From Rhodococcus opacus B4 (GTDB taxonomy: Bacteria > Actinomycetota > Actinomycetes > Mycobacteriales > Mycobacteriaceae), in contig NC_012522.1 in assembly GCF_000010805.1 (NCBI RefSeq), positions 4,340,001-4,404,000 of the forward strand: 64,000 nucleotides of DNA, in the 5' to 3' direction. Within the stretch, counting starts at the first letter, position 1. Each line of letters opens with the position of its first letter. The notes beneath the pieces were generated by a model. It did not search any database. It was not told where the DNA came from and saw nothing but the letters and a program-made list of their open reading frames with translations. Below, piece by piece: positions 33,701-42,670 of this stretch. A program made the position numbers and the translations under genes.

Positions 33701-34939
33701 ATGCCTTCCGTGGGAGCCTCGCTGTTCTGGATCGTGGCCTGCGCCGTGATCGCCCCGCTGCTCGCCGGGTTGTTCCCCCGCAAACTCGTGCCCGAGGTCG
33801 TGCTCCTCCTCGTCGCCGGGATCGTCGTCGGCCCGCACGTCTTCGATCTCGCGGTGGCAGGCAGCGAGATCGACCTGCTGCGCGAACTGGGGCTGGGCCT
33901 GCTGTTCCTGCTGGCCGGATACGAGATCGACACCGCCGAGATCACCGGCCGCGGCGGCAGGCGGGCACTGCTGACATGGCTGATCTCGCTGGCGCTGGCG
34001 TTCACGGTGGTGTCGCTGCTGAGCCTGGCCCACGTGGTCGACGCGGGAACGGCGGTGGCCATCGCCATGACGTCGACCGCCCTCGGCACGCTCCTGCCGA
34101 TCCTCCGCGACGCGGGCGGGCTCGACACCCGGCTGGGCCGGACGATCCTCAATCACGGCGCGTTCGGCGAACTCGGGCCGGTCGTCGCGATGGCGGTGCT
34201 CCTCGGGTCCCGGGGGTCGGTGGCATCCATCGTGGTTCTCGGACTGTTCACGGCCGCGGCCGTGCTGGTCGCGTTCATCCCCGCCCGCGTGCGGCGCGAG
34301 GGGTCCCGGATCACGGCGATCATCCGGTCGGGGTCGGAGACGACGTCGCAGACCACGGTCCGGCTGACGATGCTGCTACTCGTCACACTCACCGTGCTCG
34401 CAGCGGGGTTCGGGCTCGACACGATCCTCGGAGCATTCGCGGCGGGATTCATCCTGCGGCGGGCCACGCCCGAAGGCGACGAGACCCTCGAAACCAAACT
34501 CGACGGCCTGGCGTTCGGTTTCCTGATCCCGATCTTCTTCGTGACGTCGGGCATGGCCATCGACGTTGCCGCGGTGGCGTCCGAACCCGGCGTCCTGATC
34601 GCGTTCGTCCTGCTGATCCTGCTGGTACGGTCGGGCCCGGTCTACTTCGCCGGAAGACTCGACCGGGGCGCCGACGGCACGGACCCACCCTTCACCGTCC
34701 GCGAACGCACCCAGCTGGCGCTGTACGCGGGAACCGGTCTGCCGCTGATCGTCGCGGTCACGGGAGTGGCCGTCGACTCGGGCGACATGACGTCCGCCAA
34801 TGCGTCCGTGCTCGTCGCGGCGGGTGCGATCACCGTCCTCCTCTTCCCGCTCGCGGCATCGCTGCTCGCGTCGAGTCCCGAACCGACGGTCGACACCGCG
34901 GGCCTACGAGGAGACGAGAACCCCGGGAGCAGACAGTGA
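33701..34939 (+). CDS. Cation:proton antiporter (CPA2/Kef type)
   Basis: A 412-residue membrane protein with about 12 hydrophobic segments. ELGLGLLFLLAGYEID, TSTALGTLLPILRDAG and FGELGPVVAMAVLLGS match monovalent cation:H+ exchangers; no C-terminal RCK domain is seen. It exchanges Na+ or K+ for H+. The stop overlaps the next start by 4 bp, so it is translated with the exporter. Confidence 0.85.
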   Translation: MPSVGASLFWIVACAVIAPLLAGLFPRKLVPEVVLLLVAGIVVGPHVFDLAVAGSEIDLLRELGLGLLFLLAGYEIDTAEITGRGGRRALLTWLISLALAFTVVSLLSLAHVVDAGTAVAIAMTSTALGTLLPILRDAGGLDTRLGRTILNHGAFGELGPVVAMAVLLGSRGSVASIVVLGLFTAAAVLVAFIPARVRREGSRITAIIRSGSETTSQTTVRLTMLLLVTLTVLAAGFGLDTILGAFAAGFILRRATPEGDETLETKLDGLAFGFLIPIFFVTSGMAIDVAAVASEPGVLIAFVLLILLVRSGPVYFAGRLDRGADGTDPPFTVRERTQLALYAGTGLPLIVAVTGVAVDSGDMTSANASVLVAAGAITVLLFPLAASLLASSPEPTVDTAGLRGDENPGSRQ

Positions 34940-36504
34940 CTCGAACCGAATCGACGCAGGCGCCGGCCCGAGCGACGCTGACCCTCGCGACCCTCATCCT
35001 CGTCGCCGCCGTCGCCAATCTGAACCTGTCCGTCGCGAACGTCGCGCTCCCCGATATCGGTCGCGCGTTCGACGCGAGTCAGACGCAGCTGAACCTCATC
35101 GCGGTGGCGTACTCCCTCGGGCTGGCCGCGTCGGTCCTCTACCTCGGGGCGCTCGGCGACCGCTACGGGCGCAAGCAGATGCTGGTGCTCGGCATGGCGC
35201 TGTCGCTGCCGGCATCGGCGATCGCAGGGTTCGCCGGGAACTTCGAAATACTGTTCCTCGCACGAGTTCTCGGTGGCGTCTCCGCCGGGCTCGCCTACCC
35301 CACCACCCTCGCGATCATCACCGCGCTGTGGTCGGGACCGCCCCGCACCAAGGCGATCGCACTGTGGTCGGCCCTCGGCGGTGCGATCTCCTCGCTCGGA
35401 CCGATCGTGTCGGGCGCGCTCCTCGAACAGTTCCATTGGGGCTCGGTGTTCCTCGTGACGCTTCCGCTCGCCGGCCTCGCTCTCGTCGCCGCCATCCTGT
35501 GGGTGCCCGCCCACGTCAACGAAACCACCGATCCCGTCGACAATCTCGGCGGCATCATCTCCGTCGTGTTCATCGCCGCCCTCATCCTCGCGATCAATTT
35601 CGCGCCCGTCGACGGCTCCGGCGCACTCGCCGTCGGTCTCGGTCTGATCGCCCTCGCCGCGGGCGCCGCGTTCTTCCTGCAGCAACGGCGGGCGGCGCAC
35701 CCACTGTTCGATCTGCACGTCGCCGCTCGGCCGACGTTCTGGGTGGCCGCCGTCGGCGGGGTGATCGTGTTCGGCGCCTTGATGGGAGCGATGTTCATCG
35801 GGCAGCAATTCCTCCAGAACGTGCTCGAGTACTCCACGCTCGCCGCCGGATCCGCGATCATCCCGGCCGCCGTCGCCATGGTCGTCGTCGCACCCCGCTC
35901 AGCGAAACTCGTCGAATCGCACGGCGCCCGGTTCACACTGCTCCTGGGCTACCTGTTCGTCGTCCTCGGACTGGTCGTCGCGCTGGTGTGGTGGGACGAG
36001 AACGCGACGTACTGGTGGGTGGCGCTGGCCTACGCGTTCGTCGGCATCGGGGTCGGATTCGCGGGAACTCCGGCGTCGCGGTCGCTGACCGGTTCGGTGC
36101 CGGTGTCGCGGGCGGGCATGGCATCGGGCACGTCCGATCTGCAGCGCGACCTCGGTGGCGCGATCATGCAGTCGATCCTCGGCGCGGTGCTCACCGCCGG
36201 TTACGCGAAGTCGCTGTCGGCCACGATCGCCTCGTCGCCGGATGCCGGCCAGATCACCCCGGAAACCCAAGCGGCGCTCACGAAGTCGTACTCCAGCGCC
36301 GAGGTGCTGGCGGAACGCTATCCGCAGTACGCCGAGCAGATCATCGCCGCCGCCCGCAGCGCGTTCCTGGACGGCGACGACCGTGCGTACCTCGCCGCGA
36401 TCCTGGTGGTGTGCGCCGGGGCCGTGGTGGTGTTCTTCTTCTTCCCGCGACGCGACCAGGAGAAGCGGCTGCTGGCCGAATACGCGACCGAGAGTGCGCA
36501 GTAG
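34936..36504 (+). CDS. MFS drug:H+ antiporter (DHA2, 14-TM)
   Basis: A 522-residue transporter with the DHA2 pattern: VANVALPDIGRAF in segment 1, LYLGALGDRYGRKQML (A motif) and GFAGTPASRSLTGSVPVSRAGMASG (the C-motif region late in the protein). About 14 membrane segments and a C-terminal soluble tail. It starts GTG 34936 inside the antiporter stop. Exported substrates are unknown. Confidence 0.88.
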   Translation: MTRTESTQAPARATLTLATLILVAAVANLNLSVANVALPDIGRAFDASQTQLNLIAVAYSLGLAASVLYLGALGDRYGRKQMLVLGMALSLPASAIAGFAGNFEILFLARVLGGVSAGLAYPTTLAIITALWSGPPRTKAIALWSALGGAISSLGPIVSGALLEQFHWGSVFLVTLPLAGLALVAAILWVPAHVNETTDPVDNLGGIISVVFIAALILAINFAPVDGSGALAVGLGLIALAAGAAFFLQQRRAAHPLFDLHVAARPTFWVAAVGGVIVFGALMGAMFIGQQFLQNVLEYSTLAAGSAIIPAAVAMVVVAPRSAKLVESHGARFTLLLGYLFVVLGLVVALVWWDENATYWWVALAYAFVGIGVGFAGTPASRSLTGSVPVSRAGMASGTSDLQRDLGGAIMQSILGAVLTAGYAKSLSATIASSPDAGQITPETQAALTKSYSSAEVLAERYPQYAEQIIAAARSAFLDGDDRAYLAAILVVCAGAVVVFFFFPRRDQEKRLLAEYATESAQ

Positions 36505-36554
36505 GGCGAACGTACCGTCCGGCGCCTCGGAAGCGCCGAAAGGTACATTCGCCC
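36504..36554. repeat. Intergenic palindrome A (GGGCGAACGTACC family)
   Basis: GGGCGAACGTACC (36504-36516) pairs with GGTACATTCGCCC (36542-36554) with one mismatch; an inner GGCGC/GCGCC hairpin sits at the tip. The first base is the last base of the exporter's TAG stop. A close relative is at 63,686. Confidence 0.85.
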
Positions 36555-36606
36555 GGCGGTCGCGGGGTAAATTCCCGAGAGGGGCACCTCGACGACGGGA
36601 CGCACG

Positions 36607-37920
36607 ATGACAGCTCAGGTCGTGACCAAGATGTATCGACGACGAGGCCTCGCGGCGGTCGCGGCGGCATTGCTGCTGGTGACGGCGTCGTGCTCCGACG
36701 ACTCGTCCTCGACGGGCGCCTCGGCGACCTCGACGACGACGCAGACGGGATCGCCGGCGGCCGAGGCGGGCCCCGCGCAGATCGACCCGGGGGTCGCGGA
36801 CCGACTCGACGAGGCGATCGAGAAGGCGATGTCGATGGCGGCGATTCCCGGCGCGATCGTGGGCGTGTGGGGGCCCGACGGCGATTACGTGAAGGCGTTC
36901 GGCGTCGCCGACAAGTCGACGGGCGCGCCGATGGAGGCCGATTTCTATCACCGGATCGGCAGTGTGACAAAGACGTTCACGGTGACAGGTCTGCTGCAAC
37001 TGGTCGACGAAGACAAGGTGGCCCTCGACGACCCGATCTCGAAGTACGTGGAGGGCGTGCCGGCGGGCGACCAGATCACGCTGCGCCAACTCGCCCGGAT
37101 GCAGAGCGGGCTGCCCAACTACACGGCAAACAAGGACTTCCAGCAGGCGTTGCTCTCCGACCCGATGCGGAACTTCACGCCTCCAGAACTGCTGGGTTAC
37201 GCGTTCACCCAGCCCGCGTCCTTCCCACCCGGCCAGGGGTTCGAGTATTCGAACACGAACACGGTCTTGCTGGGGCTCGTCGTCGAGAAGGTCAGCGGAA
37301 TGCCGCTCCCGGAGTACATCTCGCAGAAGATCATCCAGCCGCTGAAGATGGCGGACACCAGCTTCCCGACCACCAACGCGTTCCCCGAACCGCACGCGCA
37401 GGGCTACACCGAGCAGACCCTGGACGAGAAGGAAGCCGTCGCCACCGATTGGAATCCGTCCTGGGGCTGGGCGGCAGGCGCCATGATCTCCACCCTCGAC
37501 GACCTGCGCATCTGGGCGCCCGCACTGGCCACGGGAACACTGCTGCAACCGGCCACGCAGGCGCAGCGGCTCGAGACGGTGACCGCGCCGGGTCTGGCAT
37601 CCGATGTCGGCTACGGCCTGGGTATCTTCGACATCGCGGGCTGGATCGGGCACAACGGCAGCCTCCCCGGCTACCAGACGGTGTGCATCTACCTTCCCGA
37701 GAAGGAGACCACGGTCGCGATCATGCTCAACACCGACGTCCCGTACGAGGACAGCGAACCGAGCACGGCGCTCGCCGGAGCCGTCACCGAAGTCATCACG
37801 CCCGAGCACATCTACCGGCTCCGGCCCGGGGTGCAGAACCCGGACGCGTCGCCCCCCGCCACCCCGACGCCGTCGGAGACACCGGCGCCCTCCACGACCC
37901 CCGCCCCGCCGACCAGCTGA
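36607..37920 (+). CDS. Serine beta-lactamase-like lipoprotein
   Basis: A 437-residue exported protein. Lipobox TASC places Cys29. The class C beta-lactamase/DD-peptidase fold shows SVTK (Ser119, Lys122), YSN (Tyr214) and HNG (near 346). C-terminal residues about 415-437 are a Thr/Pro-rich tail. Such proteins may be D-Ala-D-Ala carboxypeptidases, esterases or beta-lactamases; the substrate is unknown. It lies between two palindromic repeats. Confidence 0.88.
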   Translation: MTAQVVTKMYRRRGLAAVAAALLLVTASCSDDSSSTGASATSTTTQTGSPAAEAGPAQIDPGVADRLDEAIEKAMSMAAIPGAIVGVWGPDGDYVKAFGVADKSTGAPMEADFYHRIGSVTKTFTVTGLLQLVDEDKVALDDPISKYVEGVPAGDQITLRQLARMQSGLPNYTANKDFQQALLSDPMRNFTPPELLGYAFTQPASFPPGQGFEYSNTNTVLLGLVVEKVSGMPLPEYISQKIIQPLKMADTSFPTTNAFPEPHAQGYTEQTLDEKEAVATDWNPSWGWAAGAMISTLDDLRIWAPALATGTLLQPATQAQRLETVTAPGLASDVGYGLGIFDIAGWIGHNGSLPGYQTVCIYLPEKETTVAIMLNTDVPYEDSEPSTALAGAVTEVITPEHIYRLRPGVQNPDASPPATPTPSETPAPSTTPAPPTS

Positions 37921-37929
37921 CCCCCCCAT

Positions 37930-37969
37930 GTGAGTGGCAAAGCGTGCCGGGGCACACTTTGCCACTCAC
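37930..37969. repeat. Intergenic palindrome B (GTGAGTGGCAAAG family)
   Basis: GTGAGTGGCAAAGCGTGCC (37930-37948) pairs with GGCACACTTTGCCACTCAC (37951-37969), with one C/A mismatch. It is 9 bp after the beta-lactamase-like stop. A close relative is at 62,863. Confidence 0.85.
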
Positions 37970-37998
37970 GTGCCCGGCCGCGGTAGTAGCGTGCAGCC

Positions 37999-38811
37999 AT
38001 GACGATTCTCGTGACGGGGGCAACCGGGAACATCGGCCGAATGCTCGTCGACCACCTGCTCGCGCGGGGTGCGACGGACGTCCGGGCACTCACGAATCAT
38101 CCTGACAGGGCGCAACTTCCAGACTCGGTCACCGTCGTCGAGGGATACCTCCGCAGACTCGACAGCCTGCCCGCGGCGTTCGACGGCGTCGATTCCCTGT
38201 ATCTCGCACCGACTCCCGACACCGCCCCGGACGCGCTGCGCCTGGCGAAGCGGGCCGGAGTCCGGCACGTCGTCGACCTCTCCGGTCCCCACGACGGCCA
38301 CTGGGGCGACGTCGCACGCGCCGTCGAGGCGTCCGGCATCGAATGGACACACCTGTGGCCCGGCGAGTTCATGGAGAACGCGGGAATCCTGGCACCGCAG
38401 ATCGCCGCCGGCGACACCGTGCGCGAGCCGTATCCGACAGCGGCGAACGCACCCATCGCCATGGACGACATCGCCGAGGTCGCCGCCGTCGCCCTCCTCG
38501 ACGACGGACACGTCGGGAAGTCGTACGAACTCACCGGTCCCGAGACGATCACCCGCGCCGACCTCGTCCGCGAACTGGGCGCCGCCCTCGGCCGGAACAT
38601 CGAGTACCGCCAGGTGTCGCTGGACGAGGCGGTGGACGTCCTGACGCCGGCGATGGGTGAATACGCCCGCTGGTACCTGGAGGGGATGGCGAGCCTGGTC
38701 GACGCCCCGCAGCAGGCGAACCGCCTCGTCGAGCAACTCACCGGCCGCCCGGCGACCACCTTCGCGCAGTGGGCGTCGGCGCACGCCGGCGAGTTCAGCG
38801 GTCCGGGGTGA
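37999..38811 (+). CDS. NmrA/SDR-like NAD(P)-binding protein
   Basis: A 270-residue atypical SDR. TGATGNIGRMLV (6-17) is the nucleotide-binding loop, and the catalytic Tyr-X3-Lys is absent, as in NmrA-type sensors or quinone reductases. HLWPGEFMENAG and SYELTGPETITRADLV are conserved in this group. It may sense redox state or act on a quinone. Confidence 0.82.
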   Translation: MTILVTGATGNIGRMLVDHLLARGATDVRALTNHPDRAQLPDSVTVVEGYLRRLDSLPAAFDGVDSLYLAPTPDTAPDALRLAKRAGVRHVVDLSGPHDGHWGDVARAVEASGIEWTHLWPGEFMENAGILAPQIAAGDTVREPYPTAANAPIAMDDIAEVAAVALLDDGHVGKSYELTGPETITRADLVRELGAALGRNIEYRQVSLDEAVDVLTPAMGEYARWYLEGMASLVDAPQQANRLVEQLTGRPATTFAQWASAHAGEFSGPG

Positions 38812-38817
38812 GTGCGA

Positions 38818-39087
38818 TTACGGGCTGGAGAACGTGTAGATCCGGCACCCGCTCATGTTCGCGGCCGACACGACGCCGTCGGCGCGCGCGAAGTCACCCT
38901 TGGCGGAGAGATTGTTCGCGAGGGCGGCCTGGTCCTCGCAGAAACCCTGGTCCGCAGGGTTGGCCGGGGGATTGCTGATGTACGTGTCGCCCGGAGCAGC
39001 CACCGCGAAGGGCGCCGCTCCGACGAGTGGGACGGCCGCTGCTGCAATCGCAATGGAGGCCGCCGCGACGATACGGCGGATCATCAT
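38818..39087 (-). CDS. Small secreted protein, DUF732-like
   Basis: An 89-residue protein with a signal peptide (about 1-30, AAPFAVAAPGD) and two conserved cysteines (FCEDQAALANN and SGCRIYTFSSP). The C-terminal SP tail and spacing are typical of small secreted mycobacterial and rhodococcal proteins. Function unknown. Confidence 0.75.
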   Translation of the reverse strand: MMIRRIVAAASIAIAAAAVPLVGAAPFAVAAPGDTYISNPPANPADQGFCEDQAALANNLSAKGDFARADGVVSAANMSGCRIYTFSSP

Positions 39088-39184
39088 GCGCCTCCGAAGT
39101 GGTTCGAACGGTTGCTGATGACACCATCCTGCACCGATCCGCGGTCGGCGACCAGACCCCCCAGGGGTGGGAATTGCAACACCT

Positions 39185-39592
39185 TCACCGTCCGCGGCGC
39201 AGGGCGGCCTGGACCCGGTCCGCGGCGACCACCGGATTCTCGTGCTCCCATATCCGCACCACCGTCCACCCGGCGTCGGTCAGCGTCGAGTCGGTGTTCC
39301 GGTCGCGGGTGACGTTCCCGGCGAGCTTCTCGGCCCACCACTGCGCGTTGTTCTTCGGGAACGTCGCGTGCTGCGGGCAGCTGTGCCAGAAACACCCGTC
39401 CACGTACACGGCCACCTTGCGACGCGGAAACACCAGGTCGGCGCGCCGCCGAACACCCTTCATCGGTGCCCGGTCCACGAAGTACCGGACCCCACGCCGG
39501 TGCAGTTCCCGGCGCAGAGCGAGTTCGGGTGCCGTGTCGCGGCGCCGCTGCGCCCGCATCCGGGCGCTGGTCGCGGGGTCGGTGACGGGCAT
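39185..39592 (-). CDS. vsr: Very short patch repair endonuclease
   Basis: A 135-residue Vsr endonuclease. RRADLVFPRRKVAVYVDGCFWHSCPQH holds the active site and zinc cluster; WEHE is near the end. It cuts near T:G mismatches that arise from deamination of 5-methylcytosine. It is immediately downstream of the methyltransferase and in the same direction, its usual partner. Confidence 0.95.
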   Translation of the reverse strand: MPVTDPATSARMRAQRRRDTAPELALRRELHRRGVRYFVDRAPMKGVRRRADLVFPRRKVAVYVDGCFWHSCPQHATFPKNNAQWWAEKLAGNVTRDRNTDSTLTDAGWTVVRIWEHENPVVAADRVQAALRRGR

Positions 39593-39607
39593 CGCAGGTC
39601 TGTCCGG

Positions 39608-40771
39608 CTACGCGGCGGCCTCGGGGAAGCCGCCCATGCGGTCGAGGTGGCTCTCGACGTCGTCGATGAAACCGGGCACGAAACGCAGATTGCCCATCCG
39701 GGCCCGTTTCAGGAAACCGGCGGTCGCGCGCGCGGACAGCAGCCGGGTGTCCTCCAGGAATCCGCTGAGATCCTCGTACGGTTCCTGCACCGGCCACGTC
39801 GACGTGTGCACGCGGAACGCCTGCCGGTTGCTGCCCCACGCCGCCACCGGCCACGCGTCGCCGGGCTTCATCGGCGTCTCGATGCCCCGCTCGTACTCGG
39901 CCGGCTCGAGCAGCCGCCGACCGACCCACGACGCCATCCGCACACTCACCGCGTTGCCGACGAGCTTCCACCGATGGCTGTTCCGCAGACCGGGCACCAG
40001 CGCGGCGGGCGCCGTCCAGTCCGGGTCGAAGCCCTGCAGGCGTTCGGCGTCCACCAGGCCGGGGGTCACGATCTCGCCCGACGGCAGTCGCACGGCGGGC
40101 GGGCTCGCGATCCCGACCGACGAACCGCCCTTGAGCGTGGGCACCGCGTTGACCGCCCACCCCAGGCCGCGGGTGCCCTCCGTCCAGTAGAAACCGCACG
40201 GGAAATCGGTGGGATCGTCGACGGGGCGTTCCCCGGCATCCTCACCGAACAGGACCGCGCGCGGGTCCTCCGTCCGCGACGCGAGCATCAGGACCCGCTG
40301 CCGGCGCTGAGGGAGGCCGAAGGCGCGCGCGTCGACCACCCGGTACGCCCACATGTAGCCGAGGTCCTCGAGGGCGTCCGTGATGTGCCTCATAGCCGCC
40401 CCGCGACCCAGCTGCAGCATGAACGGCACGTTCTCGATCAGGAGCCAGCGCGGGCCCCTCTTCCGCTTCACCAACCGGAACACCTCGTCGACGAGACCGG
40501 AACGCGCACCGGTGATGCCTGCGGTCCGGCCGGCCTGGGAGAGGTCCTGGCAGGGGAATCCGGCGGCGACGAGTTCGATGTTCTGGGGGAGGGAACGCAG
40601 CTTGGTGACATCGGAATGCACTGGGACGTCCGTGAATCGGGTACGCAGAACCGCCTGGGCGCCCGGATCGATCTCACAGAGCAGTTCGGTGTTCCAGCCG
40701 TGCTCCCTCAGACCCAACTCGAGCCCGCCGATACCGGCGAACAGGCCCACCATGCTCCCGGTTGACGTCAC
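39608..40771 (-). CDS. DNA (cytosine-5-)-methyltransferase
   Basis: A 387-residue C5 methyltransferase. LFAGIGGLELG (motif I) binds S-adenosylmethionine, GFPCQDLS (motif IV) has the catalytic Cys, and ENVP and QRRQRV are motifs VI and VIII. Start GTG 40771 has GGAAGGG upstream. It makes 5-methylcytosine in a specific sequence. Vsr overlaps the downstream end by 15 bp distance. No restriction endonuclease is visible nearby, so this may be an orphan or the enzyme may lie elsewhere. Confidence 0.92.
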   Translation of the reverse strand: MTSTGSMVGLFAGIGGLELGLREHGWNTELLCEIDPGAQAVLRTRFTDVPVHSDVTKLRSLPQNIELVAAGFPCQDLSQAGRTAGITGARSGLVDEVFRLVKRKRGPRWLLIENVPFMLQLGRGAAMRHITDALEDLGYMWAYRVVDARAFGLPQRRQRVLMLASRTEDPRAVLFGEDAGERPVDDPTDFPCGFYWTEGTRGLGWAVNAVPTLKGGSSVGIASPPAVRLPSGEIVTPGLVDAERLQGFDPDWTAPAALVPGLRNSHRWKLVGNAVSVRMASWVGRRLLEPAEYERGIETPMKPGDAWPVAAWGSNRQAFRVHTSTWPVQEPYEDLSGFLEDTRLLSARATAGFLKRARMGNLRFVPGFIDDVESHLDRMGGFPEAAA

Positions 40772-40839
40772 GGCACCCTTCCTCACGAACCAGTCACCCG
40801 AGAACGTTACTCGAGATCTGAGCCTGTGATGACCAACCA

Positions 40840-40885
40840 CCCGTGAGTACTTATTGACGTCGGGCGGTTAATAAGTACTCACGGG
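40840..40885. repeat. Intergenic palindrome C (GTGAGTACTTATT family)
   Basis: CCCGTGAGTACTTATT (40840-40855) pairs with AATAAGTACTCACGGG (40870-40885), perfect over 16 bp. It sits in a divergent gap, not after a gene end. A relative is at 58,351. Confidence 0.88.
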
Positions 40886-40933
40886 CGCGAAGCGCACCTA
40901 GACTTCCTGTAGGCGGGAGCACAGGGAGGCGGC

Positions 40934-42031
40934 ATGATCTCGGGTTTCCGGAACCGGTCGCACCTCGTGCGTGACGCCCAGGGCAGCGGCCTGGTCGAGG
41001 CGTTCGTCATCATCGGGATCGTCACGATCCTGCTCACCCGCGCCTACCTCCACCTCACCGGATACCCGCAGGTCGGGGGATCCTCGCTGCACATCGCGCA
41101 CGTGCTGTGGGGCGGGCTCGGCATGGTCGTGGCCCTCGTCACCGTGTTCTCGTTCCTCGGGATGAAACCGCGGGTCCTCGGTGTCGTGATCGGCGGCATC
41201 GGGTTCGGGTTGTTCCTCGACGAGATCGGCAAGTTCGTCACCAAGACCAACGACTATTTCTACCGACCGTCCATCGCGATCATGTACGTGGTGATCGTCG
41301 TGTTGTTGCTGGTCAACCGGTCACTGCACGACGTGCGGCCGCCGACCCCGACGGAGGACGTCGCCAACGCCGCCGCCATCGCGCTCGGCGGACTGGACCG
41401 CGGACTGGACCGTGTGCGCCGGGATCAGGCGCTGGCCCAGCTGCGCCGGGCCGCCGCGGCGGGGGCCGACGACGCGACCCTGACGTCCGTGCGGGACCTG
41501 CTCGCCCGCTGCCCGGACCGCACCGGCCGCACCGTCCCCACCGCCCGCGAACTGGCCCGGCGCGCGACCCCCGCCTTCGCCAAGGGTCCGGGCATGCTCT
41601 GGACCGCGGCCGTACTGCTCACGCTGTTCTCCACCCTGGGGCTGCTCAACGCCGTGGCCACCCTCGGCGACGACTTGCGCGGCGACGAGGGAACCGACAT
41701 CACCACCATCGGCCAGCTCACCGGGTCCGCCATCGCGTTCGTGCTGTGCTGGGCGGCCGTCGTGCGATTGCGGAACGGCAAGCTGTGGCCGCTGCAGTTC
41801 CTGCGGGCCGCCGCCCTGGTCACGATCCTGCTCACCGAGGTGTTCGATTTCGTCGCACAGGAATTCGGGGCACTGCTGAACGTCGCGGTCGGACTCGGCG
41901 CCCTCGTCGTCTTCTCGTCGCGCATCGCGGTCACGGAACGAGCCCGAGCCCTGACTCTCGACAACTCTGCTGCAACGAAACTCGGCCCGTTGCCACCCCG
42001 GGAGCCGTCGTCGCTTACCGTAGACAGGTGA
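40934..42031 (+). CDS. Membrane protein of unknown function
   Basis: A 365-residue protein with about seven hydrophobic segments in two groups (about 20-130 and 225-335) separated by a soluble segment (about 135-220). No family recognised. It overlaps the next gene by 4 bp. The role is unknown. Confidence 0.75.
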   Translation: MISGFRNRSHLVRDAQGSGLVEAFVIIGIVTILLTRAYLHLTGYPQVGGSSLHIAHVLWGGLGMVVALVTVFSFLGMKPRVLGVVIGGIGFGLFLDEIGKFVTKTNDYFYRPSIAIMYVVIVVLLLVNRSLHDVRPPTPTEDVANAAAIALGGLDRGLDRVRRDQALAQLRRAAAAGADDATLTSVRDLLARCPDRTGRTVPTARELARRATPAFAKGPGMLWTAAVLLTLFSTLGLLNAVATLGDDLRGDEGTDITTIGQLTGSAIAFVLCWAAVVRLRNGKLWPLQFLRAAALVTILLTEVFDFVAQEFGALLNVAVGLGALVVFSSRIAVTERARALTLDNSAATKLGPLPPREPSSLTVDR

Positions 42032-42615
42032 GCATCCAAGCCTCCGGTGCCTCGACCTGGCCCGCAGTACTGACGTGGCGGGCGGACAACGCACCCCGAA
42101 TGGAATCGGTGCGCGTCCAGCTGAACGGCGACCGCATCAAGGCCGCAGGCCGGATCATCGGCGGCGAGTGCCCCGAGCATCCCGCGTTCAGCGCGTCCTA
42201 CGACCTCGTCACCGACGAGAGCGGCGTCACCCGCAGGCTGTCGCTGCGGACGTCCGTCGCGGCCGGTGAGCGGCAGATGTCGATCAGCCGGGACGAAGAG
42301 GGCACGTGGATGGTGGAGCACGGCGCCAACCATCAGCGGTCCACGTTCGACGGCGCCCTCGACGTCGACATGGTGCTCAGCCCCTTCTTCAACGCCCTGC
42401 CCATCCGGCGGTACGGCCTGCACCTCGGGTCCGAGGACATCGAGGTCCCCGTCGTCTACGTGAACCTCCTGGACCTGCGGGTCGAGGGCGCGATCCTCAC
42501 CTACAGCAGCGGTCCGGACGGCATCCACGTGCTGTCGCCGGTATCGAGTTCCTCGGTGACGGTCGACCGCGACGGGTTCATCATCGACTACCCGGGCCTG
42601 GCGGAACGGATCTAG
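42028..42615 (+). CDS. Putative glycolipid-binding domain protein
   Basis: A 195-residue all-beta protein (WPAVLTWRADNAPRMESVRV, GADDMSSRIEGE-like patterns, SSSVTVDRDGFIIDYPGL) resembling the glycolipid-binding DUF1089 family. It starts GTG 42028, overlapping the membrane gene. The two may form a membrane/lipid-handling pair. Function not established. Confidence 0.75.
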   Translation: MSIQASGASTWPAVLTWRADNAPRMESVRVQLNGDRIKAAGRIIGGECPEHPAFSASYDLVTDESGVTRRLSLRTSVAAGERQMSISRDEEGTWMVEHGANHQRSTFDGALDVDMVLSPFFNALPIRRYGLHLGSEDIEVPVVYVNLLDLRVEGAILTYSSGPDGIHVLSPVSSSSVTVDRDGFIIDYPGLAERI

Positions 42616-42630
42616 GCGGCTTCGCCGCTC

Positions 42631-42670
42631 GTGCGCCTTTTTGGTAGCTCCAGCAACCAGAAAGGCTCAC
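42631..42670. repeat. Intergenic palindrome H (GTGAGCCTTTCTGGT family)
   Basis: GTGCGCCTTTTTGGT (42631-42645) pairs with ACCAGAAAGGCTCAC (42656-42670) with two mismatches. On the reverse strand its GTGAG supplies the TGA stop (42667-42669) of tyrA. Confidence 0.8.

Noticed and set aside
34800..38105. A 1101-codon open frame on the + strand
   Set aside because: It runs through the antiporter, MFS and beta-lactamase-like genes in another frame and is Arg/Pro-rich, the usual shadow of GC-rich genes.
40934..42031. A restriction endonuclease partner for the methyltransferase
   Set aside because: The protein is a multi-pass membrane protein with no nuclease motif.
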